From Actinobacteria bacterium IMCC26256 (lineage in GTDB: Bacteria > Actinomycetota > Acidimicrobiia > IMCC26256): DNA of 64,000 bases. Under the pieces are notes generated by a model, which searched no databases, was not told the origin of the DNA, and saw only the letters and a program-made list of their open reading frames with translations. The translations under genes and the position numbers were made by a program. Location of the stretch: assembly GCA_001023575.1 (NCBI GenBank), contig CP011489.1, positions 1,921,001-1,985,000 on the forward strand, given 5' to 3'. Each line of letters begins with the position of its first letter. Position 1 is the stretch's first letter. Shown piece by piece: positions 21,627 through 31,438 of this stretch.

Positions 21627-21677
21627 CCGACCCCGCAAGTCGGATTTAAGAAACCCTTATGGCAAAGGGGATTCTTT
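21627..21677 (-). terminator. Hairpins after the CrtC/AttH-like gene
   Basis: On the minus strand an AAGAATCCCCTT arm pairs imperfectly with AAGGGTTTCTT (21647-21677), followed by a second stem CCGAC/GTCGG (21627-21643). They lie between the stop at 21726 and the DUF4395 start. Confidence 0.45.
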
Positions 21678-21725
21678 GGGATTAGTGCGCGAATGCTCCC
21701 CAAAGCGAGCACTCCATTGAGATGT

Positions 21726-22706
21726 TTAGCGGTACAGGTAACCAGGCCATCCCTCAGGCCAGTTGTACTCAGTCCAACCGGTCCCCTTGCGCCCATCGGC
21801 GGTCTCATACCGGCACATCGCTCGTGGGAACTTCGAGACACGCCCATCGGGGGCGATCAGAAGCACTGGTGCATGCCCAACCGGGGTTGATGTGAACTCA
21901 ACATCACCGATTCGCTGGCGAGATGAGATTGGAAGAGTCTCGTTGTCAACCACTACATCTGCAACGAGAATCTCATCGGCCTGCGCCTCGCGAAACTCGC
22001 CCTCCGGGGAGATCGTGTAGCCGGTTGCAAACAACTCGAGATTAGGAATAATCGATCGCGCTGCATGCATTGAGGTTCCGTCATCGAAGTGTCCAGCAGT
22101 CCAGTTCCAAGGGAACTGCCACCAGTCGCGCACGCCCCACGAATGATCGCGCTGCCCTGGGCAATCCACTACGGTCACCTCGCCATCAATCGTGATGGTT
22201 CCGGTGATATGACATGTGATTTCATAACGCGTTGTCATCGCATATGGGAACACCGGTCCGCGACTCTCCCAAGTTAGATCAACTGCAACTGAGACAGCCT
22301 CGCCCTCTTCGCCATGGAATGCATCAGCGGGGTCAACGAGTCGAACCCCTGGGCCCTGTGCCTGGACTCTAAAACGCTTGAACTCTTCCTCAACCTTGAT
22401 TGAAGCGCTCACGCCATTGGGCTGGCCTGCATGACTAGGAGATAGCCCTGCTTCACCATCTGGGCAGAGCAGGTCGTGATCGCGAATCAAGACAAGCGGG
22501 CGGTCTTCACCAGTGAGGTGGACCCAGAGCCATGTGCGATCAAGATTCGGGTAGAGACCTAGGCGCACATAGCCACCATAAGAAGCATCCATCGCAGCGA
22601 AGTCCATGTACCAAGACTCACCCCAGAGATCCTCTGGCCCTGCGGGGTGACGCGCCTCATCGGCTGGCGTCATCTGGTTTGGTCCTGGATTCTGCTCTAC
22701 TGCCAT
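21726..22706 (-). CDS. CrtC/AttH-like lipocalin-fold protein
   Basis: A 326-residue protein resembling the AttH/hydroxyneurosporene-synthase-like group found near actinobacterial steroid and lipid genes. It is beta-rich and has the hallmark PGQRDHSWGVRDWW near residue 190, with preceding ITCHITGTITIDGE. Family members include carotenoid hydratases but most are uncharacterised, so I give no reaction. I prefer the ATG at 22706 to 22727 because GGAGAG lies six bases before it. It lies downstream of the D-aminoacylase-like gene in the same direction. Confidence 0.7.
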   Translation of the reverse strand: MAVEQNPGPNQMTPADEARHPAGPEDLWGESWYMDFAAMDASYGGYVRLGLYPNLDRTWLWVHLTGEDRPLVLIRDHDLLCPDGEAGLSPSHAGQPNGVSASIKVEEEFKRFRVQAQGPGVRLVDPADAFHGEEGEAVSVAVDLTWESRGPVFPYAMTTRYEITCHITGTITIDGEVTVVDCPGQRDHSWGVRDWWQFPWNWTAGHFDDGTSMHAARSIIPNLELFATGYTISPEGEFREAQADEILVADVVVDNETLPISSRQRIGDVEFTSTPVGHAPVLLIAPDGRVSKFPRAMCRYETADGRKGTGWTEYNWPEGWPGYLYR

Positions 22707-22780
22707 CTTGATCTCTCCGATAGACATCTCTGAAGGCTCTCTTCAAAAATTCGAAATTTAACGGGGCGTTGGCCGCGTTG

Positions 22781-24499
22781 TCAGCCTCTCCCAAAGCGAA
22801 GGTCGGGCCCACTGCGTATTACTCGTCCAGCGAATCCACCTACATGCTCACCATGCTCTAGGGCAACCTCACCGTTTACGATCGTTGCATCGTAACCATT
22901 GCCGCGCTGCGTCCAGCGCCCAGCCCCGTTTGGAAAATCGTGTGCGAACTCTGGAGTCTCGAGCGATAACTCGTCAAAATTTATGATGTTGATATCGGCG
23001 AACGACCCCTCGGTGAGAGTGCCCCGCTCTGGAATACCCATGAAATTGGCTGTATCGGAGGTAAGTCTGCGAACAGCCTCCTCTATCGGCATCAATCCGC
23101 GCTCGCGAATCCAGTAGCTCAAGAAGTAACTCGGCTGACTCGCATCCATAACCTGCCCAACGTGAGCACCTGCATCTGCAAGCCCTAATACCACCACCGG
23201 ATCGGTAAGCATCTCTGCAATTGCATCGAGGCGCTGATTAAGCAACGGCCACGCGAGCACCATCTCGCCGCGAGTCTCAATGTTCAGATCAATGAACGCC
23301 TCTGCCGGCGAGACCCCGCGAGCACGCGCTATCGCTCCTAATGACGCATCTGGATTGTTGTCGTAACGAACCGGGTGTCGCACAACAAAGAACTGGTCAA
23401 ACGTTCCTCGCCCATCTGCCCCAGGCTCGTCAATGAGGGTGCGCCTAATTGATGGATCGGCCAAGCGCCCGAGTCGCTCGGCGAGGCTCAGCCCCGCGAG
23501 CGCTGCCCACGACGGATATCGATCAAAAGGAGTATGCGAAGCGAGTGCGAACAGCACCCCAACACTCTTAGACGTTGTCTGGGGTCGAACTATCCCTCTA
23601 GTGCTCCCACTAGAGCGCCGCGCAAGGTCAAGGGCTAGTCGCCAATGATCGCCCTGCGCATCGGTCTGCGAGAGGTTGAAGGTAACCGGGCGACCACTCT
23701 GGCGCGCTACCTCCGCCATCCACGCGAGTTCAGACTCAACACGCGGCTCCGAGGGACCATCCCCATCGAAACGTGGTGATACCTCAAAGACTCCGCGACC
23801 ACGCTTCGACAGAACCGAGGCAAACGCGAGTAGCTCATCTGCCTCAGCCCAAGTACCGGGTACGAACCTTCCGTCTGGAACGCGATGCCTAAGTGTGCGA
23901 GAGGTGGATACACCAAGCGCACCAGCTGCGATTGCTTCGTCGATGAGACTGCACATGAGCGCTAGGTCTGCCTCGGTAGGCGCCTCACCTGGCTCAAGGC
24001 TCAGTCCGCGATCCCCCATTGCGTAGTAGCGCAACGCACAATGACCGACCATCCCGCCGACGTTGATTCCCTTGGGCATTACCTCAAGCGCATCTAGATA
24101 ATCTCCGTACGTCTCCCAACTCCAGGGGAGGCCATCCATGATGCTGCGTGCGGGAATGTCCTCGACAGACTCCATCATCTCTGCGAGGTATTCACGGTCA
24201 TTCGGCCGCACAGGAGCGAAAGTCACACCGCAGTTACCCATCACAACACTTGTGACGCCATGCCAGCACGAAGAGGTCAGCATCGGGTCCCAAGAGATCT
24301 GTGCATCGAGATGAGTATGGAGATCAACAAACCCTGGAGTAACGATTCGATCGGCTGCATCAATGACGCGCTTCGCCTTCGCCTCGATTTTGCCGATCTC
24401 CACAATGCGATCGCCGGAGACCCCGATGTCTTGACGGACCGACTTACTGCCAGTTCCATCGACTACAAGGCCGCCGCGAATGATTAGGTCAAGGTCCAC
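22781..24499 (-). CDS. N-acyl-D-amino-acid deacylase family amidohydrolase
   Basis: A 572-residue metal-dependent amidohydrolase of the D-aminoacylase group. Visible are the N-terminal composite beta domain (LIIRGGLVVDGTG), the metal motif FVDLHTHLDAQ near 60, GNCGVTFAP carrying the bridging cysteine of this group, SLIDEAIAAGALGVSTS, the late LGLADAGAHVGQ with the catalytic Asp, and ERGTLTEGSFADINI. Substrates in the family are N-acyl-D-amino acids or related amides. It is divergent from the HNH gene. Confidence 0.85.
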   Translation of the reverse strand: MDLDLIIRGGLVVDGTGSKSVRQDIGVSGDRIVEIGKIEAKAKRVIDAADRIVTPGFVDLHTHLDAQISWDPMLTSSCWHGVTSVVMGNCGVTFAPVRPNDREYLAEMMESVEDIPARSIMDGLPWSWETYGDYLDALEVMPKGINVGGMVGHCALRYYAMGDRGLSLEPGEAPTEADLALMCSLIDEAIAAGALGVSTSRTLRHRVPDGRFVPGTWAEADELLAFASVLSKRGRGVFEVSPRFDGDGPSEPRVESELAWMAEVARQSGRPVTFNLSQTDAQGDHWRLALDLARRSSGSTRGIVRPQTTSKSVGVLFALASHTPFDRYPSWAALAGLSLAERLGRLADPSIRRTLIDEPGADGRGTFDQFFVVRHPVRYDNNPDASLGAIARARGVSPAEAFIDLNIETRGEMVLAWPLLNQRLDAIAEMLTDPVVVLGLADAGAHVGQVMDASQPSYFLSYWIRERGLMPIEEAVRRLTSDTANFMGIPERGTLTEGSFADINIINFDELSLETPEFAHDFPNGAGRWTQRGNGYDATIVNGEVALEHGEHVGGFAGRVIRSGPDLRFGRG

Positions 24500-24594
24500 A
24501 CCTTGACGCTAGGCCGAATGCCTATGCCCGGGCACGGTGAATCCATATTCCTGGCGATTCCGAGGAGAGATTCTTAAATGTCACACCCCTGTTT

Positions 24595-24615
24595 TATAGT
24601 CGAACATATGTTCGA
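24595..24615 (+). promoter_or_regulatory. LexA (SOS) box overlapping the HNH gene start
   Basis: TCGAACATATGTTCGA at 24600-24615 is a perfect palindrome that fits the actinobacterial SOS box TCGAAC-N4-GTTCGA. It overlaps both a TATAGT -10 element (24595-24600) and the ATG at 24608, so LexA would block initiation directly. Confidence 0.8.
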
Positions 24616-25819
24616 TGAACTTAAAACCGCAGTCACCAACCTCCGAGAAATCGCCTCACGTATAGATGTCGATGTGATCGATGGGAAATCGGCGGCCGAG
24701 TTGGTTCGGATCTCAGAGGATGCACGTCGGGTAATTGAGGGTCTTCGCACCTCGGCCATTGGGCGAGTCGGCACGACAGAGGCCTGGCGAGTTGGAGGCT
24801 CAAAAAATTCCGCAGAGTGGGTAGCGCTTCATACTGGTACTCCAATCTACGAAGCCCAAGCCGTTGTGATACTCGCCGACCAACTTCGTCACCTCCCCCA
24901 GACTGTTGAAGCCATGAATGCTGGGAAGATCTCCACAGCTCAGGCCGTCGAGGTAGCCCGCGGTGCTACTGCTGAGCCACATTCCGAGGAGCGCCTCTTA
25001 AACCTCGCTAAATCCTCGACAGTGCGGACCCTGCGCGATGAAGCATCGAGGGTAATAGCGGCCGCTACCGACGAGGTAGAGCGCCACAAACGAATACACA
25101 AAAACCGTTCTCTAAAATCGTGGATCGACCCCGACGGTGCCTTTCATTTGAAGGCGCTGATGACTGTTGCTAATGGTGCGCTTGTCATGGCGGCTTTAAC
25201 GCCATTCCAAGACGAGATATTTAAGGCTGCACTTAAGAGTGGCGAGTACGCGACACCTGAGGCTTACGCAGCTGATGCTTTGGTGGCGCTCTGTGAGGCG
25301 AAGACTGCGAGTGTTCAAGATCTGAGCGCGGCAAAACCAGCCCGCGCAAATGCCGTGATGAATATTCGCGTCGACATGGCAGCTCTCAAGCGTGGGCATA
25401 CCGAGCACGGAGAAGTCTGCGAGATCGCTGGCGTTGGGCCCATACCAGTCGCAACTGCAACTGAGTATCTCGGAGAGGCATTCTTGAAGCTGCTCGTGAT
25501 GGATGGCACAGACATACGAACAATCGCTCACATGGGGCGCGCTATTCCTGCCAAATTGCGCACTGCTGTTGAGGAACGAGACCGTGTCTGCCAGGTACCG
25601 ACATGCGATATGAGCATCGGCCTCGAGATTGATCACATCAAACCCTTCTCTGAGGGTGGCCCTGCAAGCCTTGAGAACCTCGTGAGGCTCTGCAAACGTC
25701 ATCATCTTCAAAAGACGCACGACGGATTCAGACTCGTGAAGATCGCAGTTGGGAGAGAAGGTGGGAGCGAGACCAGGTGGGCTTGGCGAGCGCCGCCTGA
25801 TCTCAAACGCACGGGGTAG
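24608..25819 (+). CDS. DUF222/HNH endonuclease-domain protein (13E12-like)
   Basis: A 403-residue protein with an N-terminal DUF222 helical region and a C-terminal HNH nuclease domain: RVCQVPTCDMSIGLEIDHIKPFSEGG with LENLVRLCKRHH. Such 13E12-type proteins are abundant in actinobacteria and several mycobacterial ones are controlled by LexA. The frame is open from 24578, but the ATG at 24608 lies 8 bases after a TATAGT -10 element and inside the SOS box, so I take it as the start of a leaderless transcript. Role in DNA damage response is inferred from the operator. Confidence 0.85.
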   Translation: MFDELKTAVTNLREIASRIDVDVIDGKSAAELVRISEDARRVIEGLRTSAIGRVGTTEAWRVGGSKNSAEWVALHTGTPIYEAQAVVILADQLRHLPQTVEAMNAGKISTAQAVEVARGATAEPHSEERLLNLAKSSTVRTLRDEASRVIAAATDEVERHKRIHKNRSLKSWIDPDGAFHLKALMTVANGALVMAALTPFQDEIFKAALKSGEYATPEAYAADALVALCEAKTASVQDLSAAKPARANAVMNIRVDMAALKRGHTEHGEVCEIAGVGPIPVATATEYLGEAFLKLLVMDGTDIRTIAHMGRAIPAKLRTAVEERDRVCQVPTCDMSIGLEIDHIKPFSEGGPASLENLVRLCKRHHLQKTHDGFRLVKIAVGREGGSETRWAWRAPPDLKRTG

Positions 25820-25846
25820 ACCTGAGCCCGAGATAACGAGCAAGTA

Positions 25847-26995
25847 TTAGAGGCGCTCGATGATGGTGACGTTGGCCTGACCGCCGCCCTCACACATTGT
25901 CTGGAGTCCGTAGCGCCCACCTGTGCGCTCGAGTTCGTTGAGAAGAGTCGTCATGAGCCGTGTCCCTGTAGCGCCGAGTGGGTGCCCAAGCGCGATAGCG
26001 CCACCATTTGGGTTAACGCGTGCGGGGTCGGCGCCTGTCTCTTTAAGCCATGCGAGTACAACAGATGCGAAGGCCTCGTTTATCTCGACCGCGTCTATCT
26101 CATCGATGGACATACCCGCTTTGCCGAGGGCATAAGCAGTAGCGGGGATAGGTGCTGAGAGCATCATGATCGGGTCGCCACCACGCACGGATAGGTGATG
26201 GATACGGGCACGCGGCTTGAGTCCGTGTGTGCGTACTGCATCCTCCGATGCGATGATCATCGCCGTGGCTGCGTCTGAGATCTGACTCGCCATCGCTGCA
26301 GTGATGCGCCCACCCTCAACGAGAGTCGGGAGGGAACGAATCTTCTCCCAGTTTGGTTCGCGCGGGCCTTCGTCGGCACTGACTCCATTGATTGGCGCAA
26401 TCTCGCGCTCGAAGTTTCCGGCAGCTCGTGCAGCGATCGCCTTTAGGTGAGATGCAACAGCAAATTCCTCCATGTCGTCGCGTGAGATCCCCCACTTCTC
26501 TGCGATCATCTCGGCGCCGCGGAATTGACTCACCTCTTGGGTTCCATAACGTGATACCCATCCGGTAGATCCACTAAACGGATCGTCGAAGCCCATTGGT
26601 TGAGCGACTGTCATGGCAGAGGAGATCGGGATCATGGTCATGTTCTGAACCCCACCAGCGACGATGAGGTCTTGCGTGCCACTCATCACTGCTTGGGCAG
26701 CGAAGTGAACAGCCTGCTGAGAAGAACCGCACTGGCGATCAATGGTGGTACCGGGGACCTCCTCCGGGAGCCCTGCAGCGAGCCAGCATGTGCGCGCTAT
26801 GTCTCCGGCCTGGGGACCAATCGCATCGACACAGCCGAAGATCACATCATCTACTGCAGCGGGGTCAAAATCGTTGCGCCCAACAATCTCGGCGATCACA
26901 TGCGCACCAAGATCAGCCGGGTGGATCTGTCCTAGCCCGCCGCCACGACGCCCTACTGGTGTGCGCACCGCATCGATGATGTATGCCTCGGGCAT
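25847..26995 (-). CDS. fadA6: Steroid-ring thiolase, FadA6-like
   Basis: A 382-residue acetyl-CoA acetyltransferase closely resembling mycobacterial FadA6 of the KstR2 regulon, which acts in steroid C/D-ring (HIP) breakdown. The nucleophile is C89 in DRQCGSSQQA, H338 lies in ALGHPLGATG and C368 in MCEGGGQANVTI. Blocks such as FGCVDAIGPQAGDIART and VEINEAFA match FadA6 as I remember it. An AGGAG site precedes the ATG. It is the first gene of the steroid cluster as laid out in the window. Confidence 0.85.
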   Translation of the reverse strand: MPEAYIIDAVRTPVGRRGGGLGQIHPADLGAHVIAEIVGRNDFDPAAVDDVIFGCVDAIGPQAGDIARTCWLAAGLPEEVPGTTIDRQCGSSQQAVHFAAQAVMSGTQDLIVAGGVQNMTMIPISSAMTVAQPMGFDDPFSGSTGWVSRYGTQEVSQFRGAEMIAEKWGISRDDMEEFAVASHLKAIAARAAGNFEREIAPINGVSADEGPREPNWEKIRSLPTLVEGGRITAAMASQISDAATAMIIASEDAVRTHGLKPRARIHHLSVRGGDPIMMLSAPIPATAYALGKAGMSIDEIDAVEINEAFASVVLAWLKETGADPARVNPNGGAIALGHPLGATGTRLMTTLLNELERTGGRYGLQTMCEGGGQANVTIIERL

Positions 26996-27151
26996 TGTGA
27001 CTCCTAATTATTTTGAGGATTATTAGAGAAGTACTCGACGTCGATCTAATTACTTACAGAGAAAAACCGGCCGAACTGCGCAGCTGCGGTTGCGCTGACT
27101 CTTAGAGGTTACAGGCTGGGCCGCGAGCTCATTAGACGAAAGCCCAAGCCC

Positions 27152-28114
27152 CTAGAGAACGGCTTTAGCCACTCGCGCTCGATGGAGACCTGCATCACCC
27201 CATGAGGACGAGAGTGCCCAGACTCGCTTCATCCACATATGCAGGTCGTACTCATATGAATATCCAATCGCACCATGGCATTGAAGCGCATGCTCTGACG
27301 TGAGCATCGCAGCATCCGAGGCCTGCGCTTTTGCCATTGATACGTGAGTAGATGCATCGGGGTCACCAACGGAGAGCGAGTACGCAGCACGCGTAACGAG
27401 CGGCCTCGCGAATTCGAGTGCAATTCGAGCATTCGCTAAGTGGTGCTTGATCGCCTGGAATGAACCAATCGGTGCCCCAAACTGGCGACGCTCAGATGCA
27501 TACTCAACACTCATCTCGAGCATTCGGTGCGAGAGGCCTAGGAGAAGCGCAGCAGCACCTAAAGCCCCGCGGTCAAATGCAGCCACCGCCTCGAGTGGCC
27601 CACCTACCTCAGTTGCATCAGAGTCAGACCACTCAAGGGTTGAGAGCCTGCGCGAGCCATCTACTGCCGTCTCTGGCGTCAAACGCAGGGCAGCGCGCTC
27701 GACGGTAAAAAGCCTGCGATCACGCTCCACTAGTGCAACTTCGCAGGAGTCTGCATAGAGCGCAAAGGGAGAACCCCCGATGAAGGAAGTAACCGTGCGT
27801 GACCCACTAACAACCCCACCGATTATTGGAGCGCATACAACTGCGTGCTCAATGATTGGCTCCGGAAGCGCAACGCGTCCGCACTCCTCTATGAGTAGCA
27901 CAAGATCGATCATCGTCATTCCCAGGCCACCATCAACCTCTGGTGCAAGTATCCCGAGAACACCCATCTCGGCGAGCAGATCCCACACCTGCCCACTCCG
28001 CCCATCGGCGTTGCTCCACGCATCACGCACAACAGATGCGGTGCACTCACGCGTGAGTAAGTCACGAACGGCATCACGGAACGAGAGTTGATCCTCAGAG
28101 AATGCAAAATCCAT
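27152..28114 (-). CDS. Acyl-CoA dehydrogenase subunit, FadE32/33-like
   Basis: A 320-residue acyl-CoA dehydrogenase, shorter than usual, matching the small subunits of heteromeric steroid dehydrogenases. It has RDAVRDLLTRECT at the start, IEECGRVALPEPIIEHAVV, QAIKHHLANARIALE and the C-terminal QCHGAIGYSYEYDLHMWMKR. The catalytic glutamate position of signature 2 is not obvious, as expected for one half of a heterotetramer. The frame extends back to 28270, but the ATG at 28114 follows AGGAAA with correct spacing and lies 17 bases after the stop of the neighbouring FadE, its probable partner. Confidence 0.8.
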   Translation of the reverse strand: MDFAFSEDQLSFRDAVRDLLTRECTASVVRDAWSNADGRSGQVWDLLAEMGVLGILAPEVDGGLGMTMIDLVLLIEECGRVALPEPIIEHAVVCAPIIGGVVSGSRTVTSFIGGSPFALYADSCEVALVERDRRLFTVERAALRLTPETAVDGSRRLSTLEWSDSDATEVGGPLEAVAAFDRGALGAAALLLGLSHRMLEMSVEYASERRQFGAPIGSFQAIKHHLANARIALEFARPLVTRAAYSLSVGDPDASTHVSMAKAQASDAAMLTSEHALQCHGAIGYSYEYDLHMWMKRVWALSSSWGDAGLHRARVAKAVL

Positions 28115-28130
28115 AATTATTTCCTGCGCT

Positions 28131-29273
28131 CTATTTTCTAGGTAGGCCGAGCACGCGCTCAGCGACCACGTTGCGTTGAATTTCGTTAGTCCCGGCATAG
28201 ATCGGCCCGGATAGAGCGAACTGCCAGCCCTTTGCCCACGCTGTCTCGGCGACCTCTGCGCGCGGCCCAAGAATTCGCATCGCTAACTCGTGAAGGCGCA
28301 CATCCAACTCAGACCAAAAAATCTTGACCATGCTCGCCTCGGGGCCAGCGTGGCCACCCTTACTTAAGGTTGTAACAACCCCAAGCGTCTGAAGCCTGTA
28401 CGCCTCAGTATCAATCCATGCCTGAGTCACAGCGTCGCGCAGTTGCGTGTCCTTAGGGTCGCCATGCTCGCGCCATAGCGCCAGGAGGCGGTCTGCTGTT
28501 GCTGTAAATCGGCCTGGGCTTCTAAGGGTTAGGCCGCGCTCGGATCCTGCGGTCGCCATTGCAACCCCCCAGCCCGAGTTCACCTCGCCGAGCACAAAAT
28601 CATCAGAGACGAATGCATCCTCAAAGAAAACCTCTGCGAAACCTTCATCGCCATCAAGGCGCCCAAACCCGCGCACCGTTACTCCCGGCGTATCGAGCGG
28701 CACTAAGAGATAGGTGAGCCCATGGTGGCGCTGCGCATCTGGGTCGGTACGAAATAATCCAAAAAGGTGAGTGCAGAAGGCGCCGCGCGTTGTCCAGGTC
28801 TTCTGCCCACTTAGGCGCCAACCCCCTGCTGCCTCATCGCGCACTGCCCTGCTCGAGACCGCTGCAAGATCGCTACCGGCATCGGGCTCTGACCAACCTT
28901 GGCACCAAGTCTCTTCTCCGGAGGCCATCTTGGGGAGAAAGCGCTCCTGCTGCTCGGGAGTTCCAAACTGAAAGATGGATGGGGCAAGAAGAAAAATACC
29001 GTTCTGCGTCACTCGCTGAGGAGCACCGGCGCGGTAGTACTCCTCCTCGAAAATGATCCACTCCCAGAGAGAGGCATCTCGTCCGCCGAACTCTTTTGGC
29101 CATGAGACCACGGCGAGTCGTGCATCGAAGAGTCGGCGCTCCCAATCGATATGCGCTTCAAATCCTTCGCGCGTATCGCCCGATGGCATGGCATTTGACG
29201 GGACATTCTCAAGAAGCCAGGCCCGCACCTCTTGGCGGAAGATCTCCTCTGAAGGACTGAATGCAAGTTCCAT
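28131..29273 (-). CDS. Acyl-CoA dehydrogenase, FadE31-like partner subunit
   Basis: A 380-residue acyl-CoA dehydrogenase with EETWCQGWSEPDAGSDLAAV as flavin-binding motif and IYAGTNEIQRNVVAERVLGLPR at the C-terminus, a hallmark of steroid FadE proteins. The ATG at 29273 has AAGGA six bases upstream, better than the ATG at 29279. It probably forms a mixed tetramer with the product of the next gene, as reported for mycobacterial ChsE-type pairs. Confidence 0.8.
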   Translation of the reverse strand: MELAFSPSEEIFRQEVRAWLLENVPSNAMPSGDTREGFEAHIDWERRLFDARLAVVSWPKEFGGRDASLWEWIIFEEEYYRAGAPQRVTQNGIFLLAPSIFQFGTPEQQERFLPKMASGEETWCQGWSEPDAGSDLAAVSSRAVRDEAAGGWRLSGQKTWTTRGAFCTHLFGLFRTDPDAQRHHGLTYLLVPLDTPGVTVRGFGRLDGDEGFAEVFFEDAFVSDDFVLGEVNSGWGVAMATAGSERGLTLRSPGRFTATADRLLALWREHGDPKDTQLRDAVTQAWIDTEAYRLQTLGVVTTLSKGGHAGPEASMVKIFWSELDVRLHELAMRILGPRAEVAETAWAKGWQFALSGPIYAGTNEIQRNVVAERVLGLPRK

Positions 29274-29279
29274 GGACAT

Positions 29280-29461
29280 TCCTTACGTGCGGTTCCCTAA
29301 GTACTAGCGATCGGGGAGAATGTACCCTGTAAAGCCATCAGCAGACGCAGCGACCGACTAAACAAGTCGCTAACCGTCTTTACTAATCTCCAGTACGGAT
29401 TGCCAGCACTAATCTCCAGTGACAGGCAACGTCCCTGGAGACTCATCGGAGGCAACTCTCA
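29280..29461. other. Divergent intergenic region with short repeats
   Basis: The 13-base word ACTAATCTCCAGT occurs at 29382-29394 and again at 29408-29420. AGCGAC (29349-29354) pairs with GTCGCT (29366-29371). These may be operator sites for the divergent FadE and kinase genes; no regulator is identified. Confidence 0.4.
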
Positions 29462-31402
29462 ATGCCAAACCCACCCGCACCTCTGCCAGAGCGGCGAATC
29501 ACCGGGAACCTCGGATGGATAGACGCTCTCTTAGATGCGGTCGTCGTTATGGGATCCGATGGAGTTATCCGTCAGTGGAACGGGGCGGCCGAGAAGATTT
29601 TCGGGTGGAGCGCAGCTGTGGCAATTGGATCGCTTTTTGTCGACCTCTGCGTTCCACCACATTTACGAGTTGCTCACATTGAGGGGTTACGTAGATATGT
29701 TGAGACTGGCGAGAAACGAGTAATCGGCGAGCGGCTCGAACTGCCAGCTCTGCGATCTGATGGTGTCACTATTGCAGTGGAACTGACTATCACCACTGCG
29801 CGTGGAGGCCCTGATAACGCGGAGTTCTTTGTTGGCTTCATGCGCGAAGTTACCGCGCTTCGGATCGCCGAAGAGAAGGCCGAGTTAGGAGAGCAGCGAT
29901 TGCGCGCAATTGTCGAGCATGCGCCGTCAATAATCTCACTCGTATCAAGGGACGGCAGCTGGGAGTCTCCTGGCGAAGCAGGGACGAAACTGCTTGGGTG
30001 GCCTAAAGGCATTGATCCGGAGGGTGGCATATTCTCTCTGGTCCACCCAGATGACCTTGAGTATGCAGTCGCAATTTTTGAAGAGGTCACTAGCAATGCT
30101 CGCGACTCATTCGATCCCGCGACCTTCCGCATCCGGGCAGCAGATGGATCTTGGCACTGGTTTGAGACCACCGCTCACAACATGCTTGATGACCCTTCGG
30201 TCGAGGCGGTAGTGCTTCACTCTCGGGATGTAACCGAGAGTCATGAATCTCACCGAAAAGCCTTGGAGAACGCAGAGCGCCTATCTGCAGTCGTTGAGAA
30301 TCTCGCAGGGGGTGTTCTCGTAGAGGACGCAGATAGGCACATCGTTGTCGTCAACGAACGCTTCGTTGAGTTATTTCAGATACCGGCGCCGCCTAGTGCT
30401 CTCGTCGGGGCCGATTGCAGAGAATCCGCTGAACAGAGCAAGCACCTATTCGCAGATCCGGAATCCTTCATTGAAAGCACCGTCAACTGCTTACAGAATC
30501 GCGTTGAGGTCGCGGAGTTTGAGCTGCAAATGGCTGACGGGAGAGTATTAGAACGCGACTACGTCCCTGTTTTTGTTGGGGGGCACTACGACGGCCATGT
30601 CTGGATATATCGCGATATTACGGGGCGACGCGAGATGGAGACTCAACGTGAATCCCTCATTGCGGCGGAGCACGACGTGCGAATCGCTATGGAGGAGCAG
30701 AACCAGCGCCTCCGCGAACTCGACCAACTCAAATCTGATTTTGTAGCCAACGTAAGCCACGAACTGCGCACTCCCCTGACCTCAATCATGGGGTTCACTG
30801 AGATTCTGAGTGATGGTGCGGGCGGCGAACTTAACGAGGAGCAGCGCGAGTACCTCGCGATCGTCACTCGAAGCAGTCAACGGATGCTTCGGCTCATTGA
30901 CGATCTACTTCTCCTCTCGCGTCTTGAGACGCGCAGCATCACAATTGAGGTCGAGCCCCTTGACCTTGCGGCACTACTTAATGAATCACAACTAGAACTC
31001 TCAGCGGGGGCTGACTCCGCCGGCGTCACACTGAATATTGCTACCGAAGATGGCCCTCTATTTGTTGGCGACCGCGGAAGACTCCGTCAGGTAATCGATA
31101 ACCTTGTGAACAATGCGTTGAAGTTCACTCCGGATGGAGGCGAGGTAACAGTGGAGGCTTTCCGAGAGGAAGGCTCTTGGATACTCAAGGTCAGCGATAC
31201 TGGAATGGGGATACCGCAAGCCGACCTAGATCACCTATTTGAGAAGTTCTTCAGAGCATCAAACGCAGACCCCAAGCGCACCCCCGGCACAGGGCTTGGC
31301 CTGACCATTACTAAGGCCATTGTTGAGGCACACAGAGGCACGATCTCAGTTGAGAGCACTCAAGGCAGTGGTACAACCTTTTCGGTGCGCTTACCTGACT
31401 AA
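29462..31402 (+). CDS. Soluble multi-PAS sensor histidine kinase
   Basis: A 646-residue kinase without membrane segments. Three PAS domains are visible: residues about 20-135 (LLDAVVVMGSDGVIRQWNGAAEKIFGW), 150-265 (HAPSIISLVSRDGSW...LGW, with HPDD) and 275-390 (LAGGVLVEDADRHIVVVNERF). A coiled stretch leads to HisKA with the phosphorylated His in VSHELRTPLTSI, then the ATPase boxes DNLVNNALKFTPDGG, VSDTGMGI and TPGTGLGLTI. GGAGG precedes the ATG. No response-regulator gene is adjacent, so it is an orphan here. It may sense a cytoplasmic redox or ligand signal. Confidence 0.9.
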   Translation: MPNPPAPLPERRITGNLGWIDALLDAVVVMGSDGVIRQWNGAAEKIFGWSAAVAIGSLFVDLCVPPHLRVAHIEGLRRYVETGEKRVIGERLELPALRSDGVTIAVELTITTARGGPDNAEFFVGFMREVTALRIAEEKAELGEQRLRAIVEHAPSIISLVSRDGSWESPGEAGTKLLGWPKGIDPEGGIFSLVHPDDLEYAVAIFEEVTSNARDSFDPATFRIRAADGSWHWFETTAHNMLDDPSVEAVVLHSRDVTESHESHRKALENAERLSAVVENLAGGVLVEDADRHIVVVNERFVELFQIPAPPSALVGADCRESAEQSKHLFADPESFIESTVNCLQNRVEVAEFELQMADGRVLERDYVPVFVGGHYDGHVWIYRDITGRREMETQRESLIAAEHDVRIAMEEQNQRLRELDQLKSDFVANVSHELRTPLTSIMGFTEILSDGAGGELNEEQREYLAIVTRSSQRMLRLIDDLLLLSRLETRSITIEVEPLDLAALLNESQLELSAGADSAGVTLNIATEDGPLFVGDRGRLRQVIDNLVNNALKFTPDGGEVTVEAFREEGSWILKVSDTGMGIPQADLDHLFEKFFRASNADPKRTPGTGLGLTITKAIVEAHRGTISVESTQGSGTTFSVRLPD

Positions 31403-31438
31403 GGCTCGCGCCCTACTTCCCTGTTCTACTCAGCTCCT

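Noticed and set aside
24579-24584. TGTCAC upstream of the HNH gene
   Set aside because: The ATG lies six bases too close and a normal TATAGT -10 is present; it does not fit the island promoter.
29419-29426. GTGACAGG upstream of the PAS kinase gene
   Set aside because: Orientation would point away from the kinase, and there is no -10 element at the island spacing.
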